Shown piece after piece: positions 1 to 5,220 of a stretch of 6,438 bases of DNA. Source of the stretch: Syntrophaceae bacterium UBA4059 (lineage in GTDB: Bacteria > Desulfobacterota > Syntrophia > Syntrophales > Smithellaceae); contig DFZJ01000031.1 in NCBI GenBank assembly GCA_002382045.1, positions 1,973 through 8,410 on the forward strand, written 5' to 3'. Under the pieces are notes generated by a model, which had not been told where the DNA came from, made no database searches, and saw nothing but the letters and a program-made list of their open reading frames with translations. The first letter of the stretch is position 1, and each line of letters opens with the position of its first letter. The translations under genes were made by a program, and so were the position numbers.

Positions 1-44
1 CCCCCCCCCAACCAACATTTAATAAAATACCGACAAAGTAAACT

Positions 45-1124
45 ATGGATATTTTACTCAACAAACTCCGCGATATTGAACTCCGCTACCAGGAACTGGA
101 AGGGCTGCTTTCCGACGCCCAGGTGGCTTCCAAGCAGGGGTTATATCAGAAATACGCCAAAGAACACTCGGACTTAACGGAGCTTGTGGAGATCATCCGC
201 CAGTATGAAAAAATCAAGGCGCGTCTTGCCGAAAATCAGGAACTCCTTGGGGAAGACGATGAAGAGTTGAGGGCCATGGCCAAGGAAGAAATTCCAATCC
301 TCCAGCAGGAGATGGCTGATCTGGAGGGAAAGATAACCGTTCTACTCCTGCCCAAAGATCCCCATGATGATAAAAATGTCTTTCTGGAAATCCGGGCAGG
401 CACCGGCGGCGATGAAGCAGGGCTTTTTGTCGGCGATTTATTCCGTATGTACGCGCGCTATGCCGAATCACAGGGCTGGCGTGTGGAAGTTGTCAGTAGT
501 TCACCTGCGGGCGGCATGGGCGGTTTCAAGGAAATCATCGCCCAGATCGAAGGCAAAGGCGCATACAGCCGTCTCAAATATGAAAGCGGCACCCATCGGG
601 TCCAGCGCGTTCCCGTCACCGAAGCCCAGGGAAGGATTCATACGTCGGCCGTCACCGTCGCCATTATGCCGGAAGCGGAAGATGTGGAGTTGAACATCGA
701 TCAAAACGAACTGCGCATTGACGTTTACCGGTCCACTGGTCACGGCGGCCAGAGCGTTAATACCACGGATTCCGCGGTACGGATCACGCATCTGCCCACG
801 GGGCTGGTTGTCACCTGCCAGGATGAAAAATCACAGCTCAAAAACAAGATCAAAGCCATGAAGGTTTTAAGATCGAGACTTCTGGATGCCATGGTGCAGA
901 AGCAAAACGCCGAGCAGGCCCAAGCGCGCAAAAGCCAGGTGGGGTCAGGCGACCGTTCCGAGCGCATCCGCACCTATAATTTTCCGCAGGGCCGGATCAC
1001 CGATCACCGCATCAATATGACCCGCTACGATCTGGACAACTTCATTAACGGCAACATCGGCGCCATGATCGACGCACTCGCCTCGCACTATCAGGCCGAA
1101 CTCCTCAACCGCCAGGGAAAATAA
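45..1124 (+). CDS. prfA: Peptide chain release factor 1 (RF1)
   Basis: Class I release factor that reads UAA and UAG in the ribosomal A site and triggers hydrolysis of peptidyl-tRNA in the cytoplasm. The product is 359 residues, the usual full length (E. coli RF1 is 360). Visible landmarks are a charged helical N-terminal domain (about 1-100), the RAGTGGDEA segment near 117-125, the stop-codon reading tripeptide P-V-T at 190-192 (the RF1-type PxT motif) followed by EAQGRIHTS, and the catalytic GGQ loop at 234-236 inside STGHGGQSVN. The RF1-typical TYNFPQGRITDHR lies near the C-terminus. The GGQ glutamine is the usual target of PrmC methylation. The ATG at 45 gives the standard N-terminus MDILLNKL, though no strong Shine-Dalgarno sequence is visible in the 44 bases before it. 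Codons 249-271 recur in diverged form at 1845-1913. prmC does not follow; a toxin-antitoxin module on the opposite strand does. Confidence 0.98.
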   Translation: MDILLNKLRDIELRYQELEGLLSDAQVASKQGLYQKYAKEHSDLTELVEIIRQYEKIKARLAENQELLGEDDEELRAMAKEEIPILQQEMADLEGKITVLLLPKDPHDDKNVFLEIRAGTGGDEAGLFVGDLFRMYARYAESQGWRVEVVSSSPAGGMGGFKEIIAQIEGKGAYSRLKYESGTHRVQRVPVTEAQGRIHTSAVTVAIMPEAEDVELNIDQNELRIDVYRSTGHGGQSVNTTDSAVRITHLPTGLVVTCQDEKSQLKNKIKAMKVLRSRLLDAMVQKQNAEQAQARKSQVGSGDRSERIRTYNFPQGRITDHRINMTRYDLDNFINGNIGAMIDALASHYQAELLNRQGK

Positions 1125-1283
1125 CACACATATACTTTTTGCACATCCGTCATTGAGTATCTTTCGCTTCACCTTGATTTATGAACCAAAACGCTTTCAA
1201 TGACCACTCAAAGGGGCATGGTTTGGGCAACAGCTCGTTTCTTGGCAAACACGCTTTGTGATTATCCGTCACGGAAGATTTTG

Positions 1284-1553
1284 TTATTTTAGTTGCTGAT
1301 ATGCTTCTTTTCTATCGCGGACGGCTATAATATCTACTGTTTTTATATCGTCATGTATTGCATAAATGATGCGATAATTGCCGCTCCTGATTCGCCAAAG
1401 AAATTTATTGCCAACTAATTTTCTACAACCCACGGGTCGTGGTGCCAGAGAAAGATTTTCAATTTTAGGGAAAATGACATTGACGATATTATCAGCGAGA
1501 GCTTCAAGTTCTTTCCGCGCGGATCGCGTAAAAGTGACCTTGTATTTAGCCAT
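1284..1553 (-). CDS. RelE/ParE-superfamily toxin
   Basis: Predicted toxin of a type II toxin-antitoxin pair, 89 residues, a normal size for the RelE/ParE fold. The order is typical: N-terminal strand YKVTFTRSARKELEAL, a helical stretch, RPVGCRKLVGNKFLWRIR, then the hallmark segment RSGNYRIIYAI (about residues 56-66) and a C-terminal VRDRKEAYQ strand and tail. RelE-type members cleave mRNA in the ribosomal A site and ParE members attack gyrase. The SGNYRIIY core and basic RDRKEAY tail favour the RelE/mRNA-interferase side, but this is inference. The ATG at 1553 overlaps the antitoxin stop by 8 nt (ATGGCTAA) and has only a weak ribosome binding site, so translation is probably coupled to the antitoxin. 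The gene is convergent with prfA, and the 159 nt between them hold no clear gene or strong terminator. It is more AT-rich than its neighbours, consistent with transfer. Confidence 0.9.
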   Translation of the reverse strand: MAKYKVTFTRSARKELEALADNIVNVIFPKIENLSLAPRPVGCRKLVGNKFLWRIRSGNYRIIYAIHDDIKTVDIIAVRDRKEAYQQLK

Positions 1554-1737
1554 GCAATTTACCCAGCTTTTTAAGTCGTTCCTTCACTGAACTGATAGAT
1601 TCCCTCGGTTCAATATCTCTTTGTTGAAAGAGTAAATTGTCGTAAAAATCTTCCCAGACTTCACCCAATTTTTTCAGGTTAATTTGAACTGCAATTTTTT
1701 GTCCTTTCTCATCGGTAACAAACTGTATCCCTTGCAT
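1546..1737 (-). CDS. Antitoxin of the RelE/ParE-type module
   Basis: A 63-residue protein directly upstream of the toxin and overlapping it by 8 nt, the usual antitoxin-first order. It begins MQGIQFVTDEKGQKIAVQI, a start seen in many short antitoxins paired with RelE-like toxins, and ends in a charged helical tail (SVKERLKKLGKLHG) suited to wrapping the toxin. The family assignment is not certain: no clear ribbon-helix-helix or helix-turn-helix is obvious by eye, and it could be Phd-like. The frame stays open upstream to an ATG at 1812. The start at 1737 is preferred because GGAG at 1747-1750 sits 9 nt before it and because the predicted promoter (1789-1817) lies inside the longer reading frame. 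Antitoxin and toxin would normally repress their own promoter together. Confidence 0.85.
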   Translation of the reverse strand: MQGIQFVTDEKGQKIAVQINLKKLGEVWEDFYDNLLFQQRDIEPRESISSVKERLKKLGKLHG

Positions 1738-1746
1738 ATAAACTTT

Positions 1747-1750
1747 CTCC
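1747..1750 (-). promoter_or_regulatory. Ribosome binding site that fixes the antitoxin start
   Basis: GGAG (within GGAGAAAG) on the minus strand, 9 nt before the ATG at 1737. The ATG at 1812 has no comparable site and falls within the predicted -35 element, so the short antitoxin is the credible product. Confidence 0.7.
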
Positions 1751-1788
1751 AATTTTGACTTAATAAAATGTTGCCTACACACGTCTGA

Positions 1789-1817
1789 ACTATAAGAAAC
1801 GCGGTCGTCCATGTCAA
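1789..1817 (-). promoter_or_regulatory. Sigma-70-type promoter of the toxin-antitoxin operon
   Basis: On the minus strand a perfect -35 hexamer TTGACA (1817-1812) is followed after exactly 17 nt by TATAGT (1794-1789), one base off the -10 consensus. Transcription would begin near 1782 and leave a leader of about 45 nt before the antitoxin ATG. The strength fits an autoregulated toxin-antitoxin operon. No clear operator palindrome overlaps the hexamers; a small inverted repeat lies upstream at 1836-1850. Confidence 0.75.
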
Positions 1818-1835
1818 GGAAATCTTGGGTATTGT

Positions 1836-1850
1836 TAAATGTTTCATTTA
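1836..1850. repeat. Perfect 6-bp inverted repeat upstream of the toxin-antitoxin promoter
   Basis: TAAATG and CATTTA are separated by TTT. The repeat lies 19-33 nt upstream of the -35 hexamer, where an UP element or operator half-sites could sit. It straddles the left edge of the prfA-like fragment, whose first two codons are CAT TTA. It is short and AT-rich, so chance is possible. Confidence 0.35.
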
Positions 1851-1913
1851 CCGACCGGACTGGTCGTCACCTGCCAGGATGAAAAACCCCAACTCAAAAA
1901 CAAGATCACAGCC
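1845..1913 (+). pseudogene. Diverged fragment of prfA (23 codons, RF1 residues 249-271)
   Basis: This stretch matches the window's own prfA at 789-857 without gaps: 59 of 69 bases and 21 of 23 encoded residues are identical (HLPTGLVVTCQDEK, then P for S, QLKNKI, then T for K, A). Of the eight codons that differ, six are synonymous. That is the pattern of two functional prfA genes that diverged under selection, not of a local copy decaying freely. The RF1 residues lie just after the GGQ loop. Similarity stops abruptly at both sides. The fragment lies in an accidental 26-codon ORF (ATG 1839 to TGA 1917-1919) with no Shine-Dalgarno sequence, so a working peptide is unlikely. It lies in the same orientation as prfA, between the toxin-antitoxin promoter and the end of the radical SAM gene. 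The likely meaning is a scar of recombination with foreign DNA. Confidence 0.85.
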
Positions 1914-1931
1914 GACTGACCGGCGCGATTA

Positions 1932-3791
1932 TCAGATTTTTTGGATGATCTGCTCTAGAACGGCAAATTCAAGAAATTCATCCATTCGCTTCCGGGATTT
2001 TATGTTTTCCTTTTCAAAAAACTGCCGGAGTGTTTCAACGCCCGTCAATGAGGAAAGCAGCCTGTTTAACGCACGATCGATGATCACTGTCTTAACAGCG
2101 CCGCCGCAATTATAAATAACCAGATATGTTTTCCGTGGCCGATACGCATCAAGAAACTCTTCAAAGGTCAGTTCGCCCACGGTCATAAGGTCATTGAAAT
2201 CATATTTCAATGAAAGAGCAATCGTTCCGGGGGATAAACTAAATGCGGTTTCATCATTAAAACCTCTCTCCCCTTCTGCCAGCATTGGACCCGCGTAAAG
2301 CGACCGGTCCAGCGCGCCATGGATGGCGATGATATCCTCCATGACAGGAAAGAGATTTTTTTTATGATGCCTGATGAACTGCTCCTTTACAAAAGAAGAT
2401 TGCAAAACAGTAATGGCCTCTCTGGTCAGCACGGACGGTTGTTTGTTAGATGATAAATACGCCGCAAAATCTGCAAGAAAGTCGGAAGGTCGCATTTCAA
2501 GGGTCTCCAGCGCCATGAACATCCAGCCCGCAGCGCCCCCGCGGTTGTAAAATATTTCACAGGCATTTTTCAGACGTTCAGCTTCGGCCATTCCGGCTTC
2601 GGAAAAGCCCGGCGAGGAAATCAGGGTGTAGGGCGCATCCGCAAGGCAATTCAGGGAAAAGGATTCCGCCTGATCATAAAGGGCGGTACCCGGAATGACC
2701 GCCAGCGGGAAAATATCGAGATGGTTCGGCTGCAAGCGAAGAGCATAATCCAGGCTTGCTTTGAATCCAGCGGGCGTATCGCCCGGAAGCCCGTAGATCA
2801 GGTCAAGTCCGAAGATGGCCGAGGCATCGTTCAGCATCGATATTTTTTTTGCGAATTTAACGGGGTCGATGGTCCTGTTGACGTGGGCAAGCACTTCGGG
2901 ATGAGCGCTCTGCAGTCCAACCTGAAGGCTGCAGTGAAGCCCGGCGAAGAGCCCGGCAATTTCACGGTCGATAAACTCCGTTCTGATTTCAAAAGTAAAA
3001 TGAATCAGCGGCGCCGTTTCATGAATCATCCGCAGAATTTGTTTGGCGCGCTTCAGGTCACAGTTAAACGTCGGGTCCAGCACAAAAATATGGGTTACTT
3101 TTTTCTCTTCGAAAAGATCCAGTTCTTTCCGGAGGCGTTCTAAAGCGATTTGCCGGATGCCGGCCACCCCCCGCGATTCAAAGCAGAAACCGCATTTGAA
3201 AGGACAGCCGCGGGAGAGTTCCCACCACAGGTCGGCCCGGTACCGGCCGGGATCAATGGTGCCCGTCAGAAAAGGCGAGGGCAAAACGTTGAGATCCATG
3301 ACGGGCTGCTGGTCTTTTTCCGGATGACGCTTTGCACCTTTCAAAAAAACCCCGGATATACCGTCGAGTGAATGACCCTTCAACAGCCTGTTCATGACTT
3401 CCGTGAGGACGATCTCACCTTCGCCTTTAACGACAAAGTCCAGGGGCGCGCTATCCAGTAAGGTTAAAGGAAGCGCTGTCGCCTCTGCGCCGCCTGCAAA
3501 GAGGATGACCGCCGGGAATTTTTCTTTGATGATGCGGCAGATTTCCATGACCAGATGCCGGTTCCACAGGTACGTGGAAAAACCGATCATGTCCGGAATA
3601 TTCCCGCACAGGTCCTCCGATATAAAACTTGCAGAATGATCGATGATGTATTCAGGGATGGATACGTCAAGCCGCCGGCTGATGGCGTCAACTGAATCGA
3701 GCTGTGCTTTCAGGGATGCCGCAGCCAGAGGAACCGTCCGGGGTAAATCCTTAATATGGATGGATGCCAGTTTAAGTGTTATTTTTTTCAA
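1932..3791 (-). CDS. B12-binding-type radical SAM protein with DUF4080-like C-terminus
   Basis: A 619-residue cytoplasmic radical SAM enzyme. Residues about 1-150 look like the Rossmann-type cobalamin-binding domain seen before such enzymes, with DMIGFSTYLWNR (67-78), GGAEATALP (100-108) and VKGEGE (121-126). The radical SAM core follows: the [4Fe-4S] motif CPFKCGFC with C196, C200 and C203 (CxxxCxxC), then LQVGLQS (289-295), GLDLIYGLPGDT (328-339) and FPLAVIPGT (361-369). Roughly 390-560 resembles the DUF4080 C-terminal region of this family. I see no DxHxxG base-off cobalamin motif, so cobalamin binding, if real, is of the variant kind. The reaction and substrate are unknown. The start is a TTG, placed 6 nt after the stop of the upstream flavoprotein gene; an in-frame TAA at 3798-3800 excludes any earlier start, and the first internal ATG (residue 68) would cut into the domain. 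The tight junction suggests the two proteins are made together. Confidence 0.9.
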   Translation of the reverse strand: MKKITLKLASIHIKDLPRTVPLAAASLKAQLDSVDAISRRLDVSIPEYIIDHSASFISEDLCGNIPDMIGFSTYLWNRHLVMEICRIIKEKFPAVILFAGGAEATALPLTLLDSAPLDFVVKGEGEIVLTEVMNRLLKGHSLDGISGVFLKGAKRHPEKDQQPVMDLNVLPSPFLTGTIDPGRYRADLWWELSRGCPFKCGFCFESRGVAGIRQIALERLRKELDLFEEKKVTHIFVLDPTFNCDLKRAKQILRMIHETAPLIHFTFEIRTEFIDREIAGLFAGLHCSLQVGLQSAHPEVLAHVNRTIDPVKFAKKISMLNDASAIFGLDLIYGLPGDTPAGFKASLDYALRLQPNHLDIFPLAVIPGTALYDQAESFSLNCLADAPYTLISSPGFSEAGMAEAERLKNACEIFYNRGGAAGWMFMALETLEMRPSDFLADFAAYLSSNKQPSVLTREAITVLQSSFVKEQFIRHHKKNLFPVMEDIIAIHGALDRSLYAGPMLAEGERGFNDETAFSLSPGTIALSLKYDFNDLMTVGELTFEEFLDAYRPRKTYLVIYNCGGAVKTVIIDRALNRLLSSLTGVETLRQFFEKENIKSRKRMDEFLEFAVLEQIIQKI

Positions 3792-3794
3792 TGA

Positions 3795-3799
3795 TCCTT
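3795..3799 (-). promoter_or_regulatory. Ribosome binding site AAGGA overlapping the upstream stop codon
   Basis: AAGGA shares its first two bases with the TAA stop of the flavoprotein gene and lies 3 nt before the TTG start of the radical SAM gene. The spacing is short and the start codon weak, which points to low or coupled initiation by ribosomes ending the upstream gene. Confidence 0.5.
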
Positions 3800-4397
3800 A
3801 TTCAACGGCGTCTGCATAATTGTATGCGTTTATTTTTTTCAATAACCAGGCCATGTTCTCGCCCAGAATTTTCATGGTGTTCAGACCTTCTTCATCATTT
3901 TGCACGTCTTGTTCTTCCAATCCCAGCCCCAGATTCCAATAGACCGAACCCGGCACAATAACCTGGTTGATAAAATAAAGCTTGTTAATGGCATCAAACG
4001 CAGCGGTTGCTCCGGCTCTGCGCACCGCGACGACAGCCGCGCCGACTTTTCGTTTCAACATGTATCCGTTGGCAATCGCGACCATGCCGGCCCGATCGAT
4101 CAGTGCTTTGACCTCCGAGGTGACGTTTGCAAAGTAGGTGGGCGAACCGATAATGATGCCGTCCGCCTCAACCATTTTGGTCACCATCACATTCAGGATG
4201 TCCTTGTCAATGGCGCAGCGTTTATTCTGATTTTCAAAACACTTCAGGCATGCCGTGCAGCCATGAAGCTTTTTGCCGCCCAGCTGAACCTGCTCCGTCT
4301 CAATGCCTTCCTTTTGCAGCTCCGCAAAAACCGTATTGATGAGCATGGCGGTGTTCCCCTTTTTTCGGGAACTTCCATTGATTGCCAGAACTTTCAT
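3798..4397 (-). CDS. Iron-sulfur flavoprotein (NADPH-dependent FMN reductase-like, flavodoxin fold)
   Basis: A 199-residue flavodoxin-fold oxidoreductase expected to bind FMN and, through a compact cysteine motif, a [4Fe-4S] cluster. Visible elements are the phosphate-binding loop NGSSRKKGNT (7-16), cysteines C47, C50, C53 and C61 (CX2CX2CX7C, within the CX2CX2CX4-7C pattern of archaeal and bacterial iron-sulfur flavoproteins), and GSPTYFANVTSEVKALIDR (84-102), typical of this family. These proteins usually pass electrons from ferredoxin or NAD(P)H to small acceptors. Its place 6 nt before the radical SAM gene makes it a candidate electron donor for SAM cleavage, which is inference. The start at 4397 is chosen because AGGAGG lies 7 nt upstream and the protein then begins MKVLAINGSS, as in its paralogue at 5221-6288. 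The frame extends to 4481 but that extension is Ala/Pro/Gly-rich and non-conserved in look. Confidence 0.92.
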   Translation of the reverse strand: MKVLAINGSSRKKGNTAMLINTVFAELQKEGIETEQVQLGGKKLHGCTACLKCFENQNKRCAIDKDILNVMVTKMVEADGIIIGSPTYFANVTSEVKALIDRAGMVAIANGYMLKRKVGAAVVAVRRAGATAAFDAINKLYFINQVIVPGSVYWNLGLGLEEQDVQNDEEGLNTMKILGENMAWLLKKINAYNYADAVE

Positions 4398-4539
4398 TGT
4401 TACGCCTCCTTCATCATTGACGGCTTGCGTAATGCAGGACGGAGCAGCCGCAGGGCCGCATCCGGCATCAGCGGCCGGCATGGATGACTCCGTTGCTTAC
4501 TTGACATCCCCGGCCCGTCGAGCGTCGTGGTTATGTGGT
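4398..4539 (-). other. Spacer between hemerythrin and flavoprotein genes with a possible flavoprotein gene scrap
   Basis: 142 nt with no ORF I would call. Bases 4489-4513 resemble 6233-6254, the codons for about residues 12-19 of the larger flavoprotein: 22 bases match in three blocks of 5, 6 and 11, with 2- and 1-base insertions between them. A short GC stem, CCGGC 4462-4466 with GCCGG 4474-4478, has no T-run and is not a convincing terminator. No good promoter is visible on the minus strand, so the downstream genes may be read through from the hemerythrin gene. Confidence 0.35.
4405..4410 (-). promoter_or_regulatory. Ribosome binding site AGGAGG that fixes the flavoprotein start
   Basis: A full Shine-Dalgarno sequence 7 nt before the ATG at 4397. 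It argues against the in-frame upstream ATG at 4481, which would add 28 residues before the flavodoxin fold. Confidence 0.85.
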
Positions 4540-4947
4540 TTACTTCAAACCCTTCTCGTTAAAAAACGGGGAATATTTCTTGTCCGTTCCCATAATGTGA
4601 TTTTTCAACCAGTCACTCAGGAAGTTCATCACTTCAATCGTCAAAGAAAGCCGCTTTTCTTCAAATCCGTCTTTAAAACCGGTAACTTTCTGGACAAAGG
4701 CTGCATGCTCTTTTTGATGATTATCCGTATCCGGATAGCCAAACTGGGCAAAGTATTTTTCTTCTGTTTTGAAATGCGTCGCCGTATAGTTGATTAAATT
4801 ATTGATGATTTTTCCCAAAATATCTTTTCCTTTTCCCGCCCGCATCGCATCATTCAGCTCATTGATCATATCGATGAGCTTTTTGTGCTGCTGGTCGATC
4901 TCCGCCACATGGACACTCAGACTGTCATTCCACTGAATCAGAGCCAT
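4540..4947 (-). CDS. Bacteriohemerythrin
   Basis: A 135-residue single-domain hemerythrin, a four-helix bundle that binds O2 at a non-heme di-iron centre in the cytoplasm. All seven expected ligands can be seen: H21 (in EIDQQH), H58 and E62 (HFKTEE), H77 and H81 (HQKEH), H117 and D122 (HIMGTD). It opens with IQWNDSLSVHVAEIDQQHKK, the family's usual start. The ATG at 4947 is preceded by GGGAGG with 6 nt spacing. The stop codon of the small ORF upstream lies 11 nt before this start and touches the ribosome binding site, so the two are probably on one transcript. In anaerobes these proteins sense, buffer or deliver oxygen; next to two flavoproteins and an oxygen-sensitive radical SAM enzyme, a protective or sensing role is plausible but not shown. 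Confidence 0.96.
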   Translation of the reverse strand: MALIQWNDSLSVHVAEIDQQHKKLIDMINELNDAMRAGKGKDILGKIINNLINYTATHFKTEEKYFAQFGYPDTDNHQKEHAAFVQKVTGFKDGFEEKRLSLTIEVMNFLSDWLKNHIMGTDKKYSPFFNEKGLK

Positions 4948-4958
4948 CTTAAACCTCC

Positions 4959-5177
4959 CTACATTTTTTTTAATTTCCGGACATTCATTCCCGGATACCG
5001 TAAAAGGCCATCCGGATATCGGTTTAAGTATATCACGTCATGCCTGCCAAAGGCAAGTCTTGAAACGGTGTTGAAGTTGCGCGTCTCCGCGGTCACTCTG
5101 AGCTTGCGCAAAATAAAATTGTTGTTTATCTTCAGGTCGCCGTATTTTGTGGCGCACGGCACGCAGGCCTCACCCAC
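4959..5177 (-). CDS. Unrecognised 72-residue ORF, possibly the 3' remnant of a longer gene
   Basis: I do not recognise the product. The frame is open from just after a TAG at 5199-5201, and the first plausible start is GTG at 5177, with no well-placed ribosome binding site (GAGG is only 2 nt away). The sequence looks protein-like, with a CVPC pair near the start, a middle VTAETRNFNTVSRLAFGRHD, and a basic end NVRKLKKM. Third codon positions are GC-rich in the first half, like the neighbouring genes. The stop is 11 nt before the hemerythrin ATG, so the ORF would be co-transcribed. The clean coding look combined with a poor start suggests the C-terminal end of a gene whose 5' part was lost, perhaps at the junction with the flavoprotein gene ending at 5221. 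A genuine small protein or chance frame remains possible. Confidence 0.4.
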   Translation of the reverse strand: MGEACVPCATKYGDLKINNNFILRKLRVTAETRNFNTVSRLAFGRHDVIYLNRYPDGLLRYPGMNVRKLKKM

Positions 5178-5220
5178 TGCCTCGATCTTGTCCAGCGTCT
5201 ATCCGGAAAATAAGAAACCA

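Noticed and set aside
1..10. Run of nine C at the window start
   Set aside because: A homopolymer at the edge with nothing to interpret; possibly a sequencing or assembly edge effect.
1221..1250. GTTTG/CAAAC inverted repeat between prfA and the toxin as a bidirectional terminator
   Set aside because: A 5-bp stem with a 20-nt loop and no T-run; too weak to call.
1546..1812. 88-residue version of the antitoxin
   Set aside because: Its first 25 codons contain the promoter; the ATG at 1737 has a ribosome binding site and a family-like N-terminus.
1839..1919. 26-codon ORF around the prfA fragment as a functional peptide gene
   Set aside because: No Shine-Dalgarno sequence; the ATG and final codons lie at or outside the edges of the prfA similarity, so the frame looks accidental.
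1911..1924. GCCG/CGGC stem after the radical SAM stop as its terminator
   Set aside because: A 4-bp stem without a U-tract on the minus strand.
2721..3143. Plus-strand ORFs opposite the radical SAM gene, and similar long frames opposite or within the other genes
   Set aside because: Antisense or out-of-frame shadows of well-supported genes, with low-complexity basic composition and no recognisable motifs.
4462..4478. GC stem CCGGC/GCCGG as a terminator
   Set aside because: Only 5 bp and no T-run on either strand.
3798..4481. 227-residue version of the flavoprotein
   Set aside because: The extra 28 residues precede a strong ribosome binding site and do not fit the flavodoxin fold.
4501..4536. 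TTGACA on the plus strand as a promoter
   Set aside because: No -10 hexamer at 16-18 nt; TTATGT is 24 nt away, and no plus-strand gene follows.
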